The notes below the pieces were generated by a model. That model saw only the letters and a program-made list of their open reading frames with translations. It did no database searches and had not been told where the DNA came from. A stretch of 6,594 nucleotides of DNA, taken from positions 1-6,594 of the forward strand of contig DHHN01000016.1 in the NCBI GenBank assembly GCA_002403295.1, written 5' to 3'. Numbering within the stretch: position 1 is the stretch's first letter; each line of letters begins with the position of its first letter. Shown one piece after another: positions 1 to 6,458 of this stretch. The DNA is from a bacterium UBP1_UBA4771. GTDB lineage: Bacteria > Krumholzibacteriota > Krumholzibacteriia > Krumholzibacteriales > Krumholzibacteriaceae. Made by a program: the position numbers and the translations under genes.

Positions 1-36
1 GAGCGCGATCATTCGGTGGAGACGCTTTTCAGACAT
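1..36 (-). CDS. Start of a further gene in the same operon (first 12 codons only)
   Basis: An ATG at 36-34 opens a frame that runs to the window edge, reading MSEKRLHRMIAL. It overlaps the last eight bases of the membrane protein gene (ATGTCTGA), the same coupled spacing as the upstream junctions, and AGGA lies about nine bases upstream. Twelve residues are too few to assign a family. The main support is its position and the operon's overlap pattern. Confidence 0.5.
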   Translation of the reverse strand, partial: MSEKRLHRMIAL

Positions 37-1024
37 GTTCGCTTGTCCTATTCCTTTCCGTTGCGGCCTGACGTCCGAGGTTCCTCCGGAAAAAGTATAC
101 CCCGCCGAGGAGGCTCACGACGACCATAATCGCGTACGTGATGAGCTCCATCAGGAGCGCCTGCTCGCTCGTGAATCCGATCTGCGTGAAGAGCAGTATC
201 CCCGCTCCCTCGCGCACGCCGAGCCCGTTGATCGAGATCGGCAGCACCATGAGGAGCCCGAGGAGCGGGACGAAGACGAAGAACTGCATGAAGGCGAGCG
301 GCGTCACCTCGATCCCGAGCGCCTCGGCGACGAGGACGTGCGTGACGACGCGCATGAACTGAACGACGACGGCGAGACCGGCGAGACCCGCGAGCAGCCT
401 CCGGACGCGCCGGTACTCGCCGAGACGCCGGAAGAGCGTGTCGAACCGGCCGCCGAGGCCCCAGAGGGTGATCCGGCCGAAGAGCGTGCGCACGGCCCGC
501 GAGAGACGCCGGTTGAGGACGAGCGCGAGGAGGGGCGCCATGCACCCGGCGAATACGAGCGCGTAGAGCCACAGGCGATCGAGACCGCCCGCCGCCGCGA
601 GCGCGAGGGATGCCGCGAGCGCCAGCACGCAGAGCCCCGCGATGCCGATGAGGCGGTCGAGCATCGTCGTCGCGAAGACCTGATAGGGATCGTTGCCGAA
701 TTTCGTCACGTCGTAGATCTTCACGACGTCGCCGCCGACGCCCGCCGGGAGAAAATTGTTGAAAAAGATCCCGATGAAATAGACGCGGAAGGTCCGCCCG
801 AAGGTGAGGGCGATGCCGCCCGCCCCGAGCAGGCGGTGCCACTGCCACGCGCCGAGCGCGACGCTCGCGAAGAATATGGCCGTCGCGGCGACGAGCGGCG
901 CGACGGCGAGATTCCTGAGGTTGGACAGCAGATCCTCCGGCGAGAGCTTGTGGAGGAGAAACGCGATGAGCCCCACGCTCACCGCGACCTTGAGCGCCTG
1001 CAGCAGCGCCTTCCGCCCGCTCAT
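29..1024 (-). CDS. Flippase-like integral membrane protein (UPF0104/YbhN/AglD, LPG-synthase TM fold)
   Basis: This 331-residue polytopic inner-membrane protein belongs by motif and layout to the family containing YbhN, the archaeal AglD, HpnL and the membrane half of MprF. Hydrophobic segments are visible near 9-25, 42-62, 80-95, 124-147, 151-170, 209-235, 243-265 and 291-312. Family signatures are NNFLPAGVGGDVVK at 89-102 and LPISINGLGVREG at 261-273. Family members are linked to moving or modifying lipids and lipid-linked sugars, but the biochemical role of most is unproven. There is no MprF-like C-terminal catalytic domain, so amino-acyl lipid synthesis is not suggested. The start is ATG, overlapping the glycosyltransferase stop (ATGA), with a strong GGAGG (1036-1032) seven bases upstream. 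The frame is open far upstream, but that region is the shadow of the glycosyltransferase. Pairing with a glycosyltransferase suggests a role in presenting its lipid product. Confidence 0.92.
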   Translation of the reverse strand: MSGRKALLQALKVAVSVGLIAFLLHKLSPEDLLSNLRNLAVAPLVAATAIFFASVALGAWQWHRLLGAGGIALTFGRTFRVYFIGIFFNNFLPAGVGGDVVKIYDVTKFGNDPYQVFATTMLDRLIGIAGLCVLALAASLALAAAGGLDRLWLYALVFAGCMAPLLALVLNRRLSRAVRTLFGRITLWGLGGRFDTLFRRLGEYRRVRRLLAGLAGLAVVVQFMRVVTHVLVAEALGIEVTPLAFMQFFVFVPLLGLLMVLPISINGLGVREGAGILLFTQIGFTSEQALLMELITYAIMVVVSLLGGVYFFRRNLGRQAATERNRTSEHV

Positions 1025-2145
1025 GGCCGTTCCTCCGTCCGCGCCGCCGCGATCCGCTCGAGGAGATCGAGCGTCTCCCGCGCGCAGCGTTCCCAGGTGA
1101 GCTCCTTCACGCGCTCCATGGCGCCCCGGCTGAGCCGGCGCCAGAGCTCGCGATCCTCGAGAATGCGGATCGCCGCCTCCGCGAACGCGCCGTCGTCCCC
1201 GTACGGGACGAGCAGCCCCGTCTCCCCGTGGCGCACCGAATCGCGCAGCCCCGGCCGGTCGCTCGCGACGACGGGCACGCCGCACGCCCCCGCCTCGACG
1301 ACGGTGAGCCCCCATCCTTCCTTCGGGCTCGGATTGACGAGGAGGTGCGAGCGGTTCAGGAACTCGACGAGCTCCGCCGCCGGGAGATGGCCGCGGAACT
1401 CGACCGCGTCGCCGAGGCCGAGACGCGCCGCCTCGCGCTCGAGCGCCGGGCGGTGCGGGCCGTCGCCGACGACGACGAGCTTCGCCGACGGCAGGCGATC
1501 CCGGACGCGCCGCATCGCCCGCAGCGCGACCTCGACGCTCTTGTACTTGCGCAGCCGTCCGAGGTGGACGATGACGGGATCCGGAAAACGCGCGAGGCCG
1601 AGATCGCGATAGCGGCCGTGGTCGAGCCCGCAGAACACCACCGTGATCCGGCGCTCGTCGATGCCGCGCGCAACGAGATCGTCCTTCGTGCTCGGGCTGA
1701 TGACCATGAACTCGTTGCGCCGGAACACGGCCGGTATGAAGCGTTCGATGAGCCAGACGATCGAGGCGATCGCGGGGTTCGTCTCCCGGAACGCCGTCGT
1801 GCCGAACAGGTGCGGCACGACGGCCACGACCGGGGCGGCGGACGCGAGCGGCATGAAAAACGGCAGCTTGTTGATATCCTCGAGCACGACGTCGTAGCGC
1901 CGGTGGGCGAAGTGCCGGCGCGCGAAGAGGTGCAGCGCGACGTTCGCGTCGTACCAGCGGCCGCGCCGGAACACGAGGACGCCGTCGATCGTCTCTTCGG
2001 GGAGGCATCCCGGCCAGCCGGCGCTGATCTGCGTCGCCTCGTGTCCCCACGCGACGAGACGCGAGAGGATCTCGTGGAGATGGACCTCGGCCCCGCCGGC
2101 GTCCGGGTTGCGGATGTCGCGCCAGTTGACCGCGCAGATCTTCAT
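1021..2145 (-). CDS. GT-B glycosyltransferase, family 4-like
   Basis: This predicted retaining glycosyltransferase transfers a sugar from a nucleotide-sugar donor to an unknown acceptor, probably at the inner face of the membrane. At 374 residues it has the normal GT-B length. The N-terminal domain contains the glycine-rich acceptor/donor loop NPDAGGAEVH at 13-22. The C-terminal domain shows HLGRLRKYKSVE at 194-205, with basic residues that in this family contact donor phosphates, VVVGDGP at 224-230, and the EX7E motif as E276 and E284 in KEGWGLTVVEA. The GVPVVASDRPGLRDSV segment follows. No signal peptide or transmembrane helix is apparent. The ATG overlaps the methyltransferase stop (ATGA) and has GAGGG six bases upstream. 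The stop overlaps the flippase-like gene start (ATGA). This tight coupling on both sides suggests the three products act together, possibly on a lipid-linked glycan. The donor and acceptor are not predictable here. Confidence 0.93.
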   Translation of the reverse strand: MKICAVNWRDIRNPDAGGAEVHLHEILSRLVAWGHEATQISAGWPGCLPEETIDGVLVFRRGRWYDANVALHLFARRHFAHRRYDVVLEDINKLPFFMPLASAAPVVAVVPHLFGTTAFRETNPAIASIVWLIERFIPAVFRRNEFMVISPSTKDDLVARGIDERRITVVFCGLDHGRYRDLGLARFPDPVIVHLGRLRKYKSVEVALRAMRRVRDRLPSAKLVVVGDGPHRPALEREAARLGLGDAVEFRGHLPAAELVEFLNRSHLLVNPSPKEGWGLTVVEAGACGVPVVASDRPGLRDSVRHGETGLLVPYGDDGAFAEAAIRILEDRELWRRLSRGAMERVKELTWERCARETLDLLERIAAARTEERP

Positions 2146-2963
2146 CGGTATCCCTCGTCCCGCGCGCCGCCCGCCGCGGCGGGCGGGCGCGCGCCCTCTC
2201 GCTTGCGCGCGACGGTGCCGACGACGACCGTCGTGTAGAGCGCGATGCGCCGCTCGAGAAGCCGGCGCTCGATACCCGAGAACGCCCGCCCGATCGCCGC
2301 GAAGCAGCGCGGATACATCGGGAGCCGGATGCCCGCCGGCCGCAGCGAGCGCCGGAGCATTCTATACCACATGGGAGGATTGAACCACTCCCCGTAACTG
2401 CCGACGATCGAGAACCCGTGCCGCTCGAGCATGCGCTCGAGCTCCGCGACGGAGTACTCGCGCTCCCAGCCGGCGAACCAGCGGCCGAGGGCGATGAGGA
2501 CGTGCTTCACGAGCGTGTAGTAATGCCATCGCTGCGGCACGTCGACGAGAATGACGCCGCCCGGCTTCAGCACCCGCGCGTTCTCCGCGAGAAGATCGTC
2601 GGGGTTCCGGAAATGCTCGAGGAGCCCCTGATGGAATACGACGTCGAAGGTCCCGTCGGGAAACGGCAGCGCGAACGCGTCGCCGCAGACGAGACTCATC
2701 GAATCGCCCGCGCCGAGCTGCCGCCCGATGAGGCGGAGGCTCGCCGCGCTGTAGTCGAGCGCCACGGCCCGCGCGCCGCTTCGCGCGAGATCGAGGGCGT
2801 CCCGGCCGGTCCCCGCGCCCACCTCGAGCACGAGGGCCCCCGCGAGCGGCACGGCGCGCGCGAGGCGCTCCGCGACGCGGCCCTCGTTCGAGTAGACGTC
2901 CGACGCCTCGCCGGCCCCGTCCCAGAACCGGTCCCAGTGCTTCCTTTCCGAGGTCGGCTCGAT
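2142..2963 (-). CDS. Class I SAM-dependent methyltransferase with apparent non-canonical (ATC) start
   Basis: This is a predicted SAM-dependent methyltransferase with a Rossmann fold, substrate unknown. From the ATC it would have 273 residues. Motif I is LEVGAGTG at 46-53, the acidic end of strand 2 is LDYS with D70, CGDAFALPFPDGTFDVV spans 93-109, QGLLEHF is at 112-118, and LKPGGVILVDVP marks the next strand. The only conventional in-frame start is the GTG at 2852 (codon 38), seven codons before motif I. That start would discard KHWDRFWD...DVYSNEGRV, which looks like the usual N-terminal helix of such enzymes and keeps the neighbours' codon bias. The frame upstream is open back to the phosphoesterase TAG with no ATG, GTG or TTG. 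A real ATC start, a base error (ATG to ATC) or TAG read-through could explain this. The C-terminus is an Ala/Pro/Gly/Arg-rich tail. The stop overlaps the glycosyltransferase start (ATGA), suggesting a shared pathway with it. Confidence 0.85.
   Translation of the reverse strand: MEPTSERKHWDRFWDGAGEASDVYSNEGRVAERLARAVPLAGALVLEVGAGTGRDALDLARSGARAVALDYSAASLRLIGRQLGAGDSMSLVCGDAFALPFPDGTFDVVFHQGLLEHFRNPDDLLAENARVLKPGGVILVDVPQRWHYYTLVKHVLIALGRWFAGWEREYSVAELERMLERHGFSIVGSYGEWFNPPMWYRMLRRSLRPAGIRLPMYPRCFAAIGRAFSGIERRLLERRIALYTTVVVGTVARKREGARPPAAAGGARDEGYR
2161..2193 (-). repeat. GC-only inverted repeat (hairpin) at the methyltransferase 3' end
   Basis: Positions 2167-2186 form a perfect 20-base palindrome centred on 2176/2177. 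The complementarity continues for six more pairs on each side if one base (2187) is bulged, taking the whole structure to 2161-2193. It encodes the Ala/Pro/Gly-rich tail of the methyltransferase. It ends 15 bases before the glycosyltransferase ATG and leaves that gene's GAGGG site (2156-2152) unpaired. There is no T-run after it, so it is not an intrinsic terminator. It may be only a by-product of low-complexity GC-rich coding. Confidence 0.6.
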
Positions 2964-2969
2964 GGAGCG

Positions 2970-2974
2970 CTCCC
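2970..2974 (-). promoter_or_regulatory. Shine-Dalgarno site in front of a candidate ATC start
   Basis: GGGAG (within GGGAAGGGAG, 2979-2970) lies six bases upstream of the ATC at 2963-2961. It is the only Shine-Dalgarno-like sequence in the 126 bases between the phosphoesterase stop and the first GTG in the methyltransferase frame. It therefore points to initiation upstream of that GTG. Confidence 0.5.
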
Positions 2975-2978
2975 TTCC

Positions 2979-3710
2979 CTACGCGCCGATGAACAGCCGG
3001 TCGGCGAGGACCGCCGGAAGCCCCGCCGCGACGATATCCCTCGCCTCGGCCTCGATATCGTATTCACGCCGCAGGAGCGTCACGGTTCCCGCCTCGTCGT
3101 CGTAGACCGCGCACGCCGCGCGGGGATCCCGGTCGCGCGGCTGGCCGACGCTCCCCGGATTGAAAATATAGCGTTCCCCCGCCTCGAGCGCGACCGGTTT
3201 GCCCTCCGCGAAGGGAAACTCGCCGCGGCCGAACGCGAAGGCCGCCGGCGAATGGGTGTGCCCGACGAAGCACAGCCGGAAGTCCCCCGCGAAGAACGCC
3301 CGCTCCGCCTCGAGCGGCGAGAGAAGATACGCGTACTCTTCGGGATGGAACGGGGAGCCGTGGACCCCGAGCCAGCGCTCCCGCTCCACCGACAGGCGGA
3401 ACCGCCGCCGGATCGCCCCGCGGTATCGCTCGTCGAGGCGCCGCCCCGTCCACTCGATCGCCTCCATGGCGACCTCGTTCATGTCGGGCGTCCCCATCTC
3501 CTCCAGCATCGCGGCGTCGTGATTGCCGAGAACGAGCCCCGCGCGCGGCAGATTGAGGAGAACGTCGAGACAGGCGTCCGGATGCGCCCCGTACCCGACG
3601 GCGTCCCCGAGAAACAGGAAATCGCACGGGAATTCGCGGCGGTAGATCGACATCGCCGCGTCGAGCGCCCGGTAGTTGCCGTGGACGTCGGAGCAGACGA
3701 AGAGCTTCAA
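2979..3710 (-). CDS. Calcineurin-like metallophosphoesterase (YfcE/MJ0936-type)
   Basis: This is a predicted dinuclear metal-dependent phosphatase or phosphodiesterase, 243 residues, with no signal peptide or membrane segment and so probably cytoplasmic. All metal-site motifs of the family are present in order: SDVHGN (D8, H10), GDAVGYG (D36), GNHD (N63, H64), HGSP (H118), GHTHSP (H151, H153) and NPGSVGQPRD at 184-193. The GDxVGYG and PGSVGQPRD forms are typical of the small YfcE-like subfamily, whose members hydrolyse varied phosphodiesters in vitro. The natural substrate cannot be read from sequence. The frame is open up to 4046, but homology starts at MKLFVCSDVHGN, so I place the start at the TTG at 3710, overlapping the nusB stop (TTGA). 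The stop is TAG. The methyltransferase that follows is in the same reading frame, separated by this single stop. Confidence 0.9.
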   Translation of the reverse strand: MKLFVCSDVHGNYRALDAAMSIYRREFPCDFLFLGDAVGYGAHPDACLDVLLNLPRAGLVLGNHDAAMLEEMGTPDMNEVAMEAIEWTGRRLDERYRGAIRRRFRLSVERERWLGVHGSPFHPEEYAYLLSPLEAERAFFAGDFRLCFVGHTHSPAAFAFGRGEFPFAEGKPVALEAGERYIFNPGSVGQPRDRDPRAACAVYDDEAGTVTLLRREYDIEAEARDIVAAGLPAVLADRLFIGA

Positions 3711-4117
3711 CTCCCGCGGACCTCCCGGGCGAGGGCGTCGAGCACGCCGTTCACGAACCGCCCCGCGTCCGCCGAGCTGAAGCTCCGGGCGATCTCGATC
3801 GCCTCGTTCATGATGACGCTCGTCGGGACCTCCGGGCAGCGCAGGAGCTCGGAGAGCGCGATCCGCAGGATCGTCTTGTCCACGATCGACACGCGCCCGA
3901 TCTCCCAGTTCACGAGCCGGGCCTCGATGCGCGCGTCGAGCGCCGCCTTGCCGTCGATGACGTTCTCGACGAGACGCTCCGCGTACTCGACGACCTCGGC
4001 GGAGGGCTTGCGCCGCGAGACGTTGTCGCGGAGCACGGCGCGCCAATCGGCGCCCGACACCTCTTCGGCGTAGAGCGTCTGGAGCGCTATCTCGCGCGCT
4101 TTGCGTCTGCGGCTCAT
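3707..4117 (-). CDS. nusB: Transcription antitermination factor NusB
   Basis: NusB binds boxA RNA together with ribosomal protein S10 and joins the antitermination complex that keeps RNA polymerase processive through rRNA operons. The 136-residue, all-helical product has typical length. It shows the N-terminal RRRKAREIALQTLY pattern at 3-16, GRVSIVDKTILRIALSEL at 74-91, the MNEAIEIARSF segment at 103-113 and FVNGVLD at 121-127. These are the hallmark positions of the NusB fold. The basic N-terminus is where the family contacts boxA. It starts with ATG 16 bases after the ribH stop and has AAAGG about ten bases upstream. This is the largest clean gap in the riboflavin block. The ribH-nusB adjacency is widespread in bacteria and does not imply that NusB acts in flavin synthesis. 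Its stop overlaps the next gene's start as TTGA. Confidence 0.96.
   Translation of the reverse strand: MSRRRKAREIALQTLYAEEVSGADWRAVLRDNVSRRKPSAEVVEYAERLVENVIDGKAALDARIEARLVNWEIGRVSIVDKTILRIALSELLRCPEVPTSVIMNEAIEIARSFSSADAGRFVNGVLDALAREVRGS
3721..3726 (-). promoter_or_regulatory. Shine-Dalgarno site for the TTG-started phosphoesterase
   Basis: GGGAGG lies 10 bases upstream of the TTG at 3710-3708, inside the nusB 3' end. It supports TTG as the start. The reading frame stays open further upstream into the nusB region, but the phosphoesterase homology begins right after this TTG. Confidence 0.55.
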
Positions 4118-4133
4118 CGGCGGGCGGCCTTTC

Positions 4134-4604
4134 CTACTTCTTCTTCATCTCGTCCCAGAGGTTCGCCATCTCGAGGGCGGAGAGCGCCGCGTGCCAGCCC
4201 TTGTTGCCGGCCTTGCTCCCCGCGCGCTCGAGCGCCTGTTCCTGCGTGTCGGCGGCGATGATCCCGAAGGCGACCGGGGTGCCCGAGTCGAGGGCGACCC
4301 TCGAGACGTCGCGCGCCGCCTGATGCGCGAGGATGTCGAAATGCGACGTCTCCCCGCGGATGAGCGCCCCGAGACAGATCACGCCGTCGACGCCGGTCGC
4401 GGCGGCTCGCTTCGCCGCCTGCGGTATCTCGAACGTGCCGGGCACCCGGTAGACCGCGATATCCTTTTCCGCGACGTCGTGCCGGACGAGGCAATCGATC
4501 GCGCCTTCGAGCAATCGCCCGGAGACGAGCTCGTTGAAACGTCCGATCACGACGGCGAAACTCCTGCCGGCGCCGGTGAGGCGCCCCGCTTTTTCACGAA
4601 CCAT
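4134..4604 (-). CDS. ribH: 6,7-dimethyl-8-ribityllumazine synthase
   Basis: Lumazine synthase condenses DHBP with the diaminopyrimidine to give the riboflavin synthase substrate, normally as pentamers or 60-mer capsids in the cytoplasm. From the favoured start the protein has 156 residues, typical for the family. It shows GRFNELV at 21-27, VPGTFEIP at 55-62, LGALIRGETSHFD at 78-90 with catalytic His88, and EQALERAG at 122-129 with phosphate-binding Arg127, followed by NKGW. H88 and R127 carry the same numbers as in the B. subtilis enzyme. Two ATGs are possible. The one at 4613 has its purine run almost touching it, while the one at 4604 has AGGA eight bases upstream, so I prefer 4604. Either way it overlaps the ribBA 3' end, by 11 or 20 bases, which suggests coupled translation. 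The stop is TAG. Confidence 0.96.
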   Translation of the reverse strand: MVREKAGRLTGAGRSFAVVIGRFNELVSGRLLEGAIDCLVRHDVAEKDIAVYRVPGTFEIPQAAKRAAATGVDGVICLGALIRGETSHFDILAHQAARDVSRVALDSGTPVAFGIIAADTQEQALERAGSKAGNKGWHAALSALEMANLWDEMKKK

Positions 4605-5862
4605 CGTTCTCATCCTTTCCCGCGGCCGAGGAGCCGCTCTGCGCCGTTGCGCCGTCGTCGAGAATCGTGAAGATATGGCCGAGCTTGTCGCGCTTGGCCG
4701 TGAGGTAGCCCAGGTTCCGCTTGTTCGGCGGTATCTCGATCGGCACGCGTTCGACGATCTCGAGGCCGTACGCGCGGAGCCCGATGATCTTGCGCGGGTT
4801 GTTCGTGAGGAGCCGGATCCCGCGGAGGCCGAGGTCGGCGAGGATCTGCGCGCCGATGCCGTAGTCGCGAAGGTCCGCCGGAAATCCGAGCTCGACGTTC
4901 GCCTCGACGGTGTCCCTGCCGGTGTCCTGGAGGGCGTACGCGCGGACCTTGTTCACGAGCCCGATCCCGCGGCCCTCCTGCTGGATGTACAGGAACACCC
5001 CCGCCCCTTCCTCCGAGATGATGCGCAGCGCCTCGGCGAGCTGGTCGCCGCAATCGCACCGGAGCGATCCGAAGACGTCCCCCGTCACGCACTGCGAATG
5101 GACCCGCACGAGCGCCGGTTTCCCGCGGCCGGGCTCTCCCATGACGAGCGCGATGCTCTGCGAGCCGTCGAGCGAGCCCTCGTACGCGATGAGGCGGAAC
5201 TCGCCGAAGCGCGTCGGGAGGCTCGCCTCGGCGACGCGGCGGACGAGCTTCTCCGTGCGGCGGCGGTACTCGATGAGGTCGCAGATCGTCACGATCCTGA
5301 GATCGTGCCGCTTCGCGAACTCGACGAGCTGCGGGACGCGCGCCATCGTGCCGTCCTCCGCCATGATCTCGCAGAGGACGCCCGCGGGCCGGAGCCCCGC
5401 GAGCCGCGTGAGGTCGGCCGCGGCCTCGGTGTGGCCGGCGCGGCGGAGCACGCCGCCCTTCGCGGCGCGGAGCGGAAAAACGTGGCCCGGCCGCGCGAGG
5501 TCGTGCGGCCGGGTGTCGGGATCGATGAGCGCCTTGATCGTCGCGGCGCGATCGTACGCGCTGATGCCGGTCGTCGTCCCGTGGACGGCGTCGACCGAGA
5601 CGGTGAAGTGCGTCTGCAGCTTCGCCGTGTTCTCCTGAACCATGGGACCGAGGCGCAGCTCGTCGAGACGCTCCCCCTCGAGCGCCGCGCAGATGAGGCC
5701 GCGCGCGTGGCGCGATATGAAGTTGACGCTCTCGGCCGTCGCGAACTCGGCGGCCATGATGATGTCCCCCTCGTTCTCACGGTCCTCGTCGTCGACGACG
5801 ATGACCATGCGGCCCTTCCTGATATCCTCGAGCGCGTCCTCGATGGGGCTGAAGACGCTCAC
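4594..5862 (-). CDS. ribBA: Bifunctional 3,4-dihydroxy-2-butanone 4-phosphate synthase / GTP cyclohydrolase II
   Basis: This fused enzyme supplies both branches of riboflavin synthesis. The N-terminal half (about 1-203) turns ribulose 5-phosphate into DHBP plus formate. The C-terminal half (about 208-402) opens GTP to the diaminopyrimidine. The DHBP-synthase domain shows the acidic metal/substrate loop DDEDRENEGD at 24-33 and RAGHTEA at 141-147. The cyclohydrolase domain shows the zinc ligands C258, C269 and C271, the EGRGIGL motif at 296-302, D330 and R332 in DLRDYGIGAQIL (equivalent to the E. coli RibA catalytic Asp126/Arg128), and LLTNNPRK at 351-358. Both active sites therefore look intact. 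The 422-residue length is normal for RibBA, with a short polar, acidic tail after 402. The start is GTG, overlapping the ribE stop (GTGA), with a purine-rich GAAGGGAAG about 9 bases upstream. The stop lies within the beginning of ribH. Confidence 0.97.
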   Translation of the reverse strand: MSVFSPIEDALEDIRKGRMVIVVDDEDRENEGDIIMAAEFATAESVNFISRHARGLICAALEGERLDELRLGPMVQENTAKLQTHFTVSVDAVHGTTTGISAYDRAATIKALIDPDTRPHDLARPGHVFPLRAAKGGVLRRAGHTEAAADLTRLAGLRPAGVLCEIMAEDGTMARVPQLVEFAKRHDLRIVTICDLIEYRRRTEKLVRRVAEASLPTRFGEFRLIAYEGSLDGSQSIALVMGEPGRGKPALVRVHSQCVTGDVFGSLRCDCGDQLAEALRIISEEGAGVFLYIQQEGRGIGLVNKVRAYALQDTGRDTVEANVELGFPADLRDYGIGAQILADLGLRGIRLLTNNPRKIIGLRAYGLEIVERVPIEIPPNKRNLGYLTAKRDKLGHIFTILDDGATAQSGSSAAGKDENDGS

Positions 5863-6458
5863 TGCCGATCACTTCCCTTCGCGGCGGCGGCGAGCCGCTC
5901 GACGTATTTCGCGAGGATGTCGATCTCTATGTTTACGGCGCTCCCCGTTTTGAGATCCCGGAGGTTCGTGCGTTCCCACGTATGCGGAATGACGAAGACG
6001 GTGAACCGGCCGCCTCGGATCTCCGGGCCGACGGTGAGGCTCACGCCGCTGACGGCGACGGACCCCTTCGGCACGAGGTAGCGCAGGAGCGGGGGCTCGA
6101 GGGCGATCTCGATCGACAGGGGCTGCCGCGAGATCCGGGCGACGCGTCCCGTGCCGTCGACGTGGCCGTTCACGATATGGCCGCCGATCCGCGCGGACGC
6201 CCCGAGCGCGCGCTCGAGGTTGACGCGCGAGCCCGGCCGGAGGGCGCCGAGCGTCGACACGCGCAGCGTTTCCGGGAGCACGTCGCAGGAGAATCGGTTT
6301 CCCGCGATCTCCGCCACGGTCTGGCAGACGCCGTCGACGGCGACGCTCTCGCCGGGCGCGAGTCCGTCGAGATCCGTCTCGATCGCGATTCGCGCGCCGC
6401 GCGGGAGCTTTCGCGCCGAGCGCACGACACCGATCGATTCAATCAGTCCAGTGAACAA
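5859..6458 (-). CDS. ribE: Riboflavin synthase, alpha chain
   Basis: This enzyme converts two molecules of 6,7-dimethyl-8-ribityllumazine into riboflavin and a pyrimidinedione, the last step of the pathway, in the cytoplasm. The 199-residue product has the usual length and the two tandem lumazine-binding barrels: barrel 1 at about 1-88 and barrel 2 at about 92-185. Visible signatures are MFTGLIES at 1-8, VDGVCQTV at 41-48, GGHIVNGHVDG at 92-102, SLTV at 140-143 and VNIEID at 175-180. By position, C45, H99, S140 and D180 match the E. coli active-site residues C48, H102, S146 and D185. Small departures from the commonest motifs are Q46 where Leu is usual and S137 where Asp is usual. The start is TTG, chosen because it gives the family's invariant N-terminus and has GGAGG 9 bases upstream. 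The stop overlaps the ribBA start as GTGA. Some species call this gene ribC. Confidence 0.96.
   Translation of the reverse strand: MFTGLIESIGVVRSARKLPRGARIAIETDLDGLAPGESVAVDGVCQTVAEIAGNRFSCDVLPETLRVSTLGALRPGSRVNLERALGASARIGGHIVNGHVDGTGRVARISRQPLSIEIALEPPLLRYLVPKGSVAVSGVSLTVGPEIRGGRFTVFVIPHTWERTNLRDLKTGSAVNIEIDILAKYVERLAAAAKGSDRQ

Noticed and set aside
725..790. A-rich patch that could be read as a promoter for a downstream gene
   Set aside because: It encodes the Phe/Asn/Ile-rich conserved motif region of the membrane protein (around residues 78-100), which explains the local A/T content. No spaced -35/-10 pair or nearby gene start fits.
48..848. A second minus-strand open frame within the membrane protein gene
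   Set aside because: It is an Arg/Pro/Ala-rich out-of-frame translation of the same DNA. The other frame has transmembrane segments and family motifs.
35..1612. A 525-codon open frame on the plus strand opposite the membrane protein and glycosyltransferase
   Set aside because: It is antisense to two well-recognised genes, rich in Arg/Glu/Asp, and matches no family. GC-rich codon bias removes stops from the opposite strand, which explains it.
2161..2193. Intrinsic transcription terminator
   Set aside because: The hairpin is not followed by a T-run on either strand, and the next gene overlaps the methyltransferase stop, so termination here is unlikely.
2418..4073. A 551-codon open frame on the plus strand spanning three minus-strand genes
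   Set aside because: It runs opposite the methyltransferase, phosphoesterase and nusB, has the low-complexity charged composition of an antisense shadow, and has no recognisable motif.
4534..6081. A 515-codon open frame on the plus strand opposite ribBA
   Set aside because: It mirrors ribBA codons and has an Arg/Asp/Glu/Val-biased shadow composition. The minus strand has complete catalytic motifs for RibBA.
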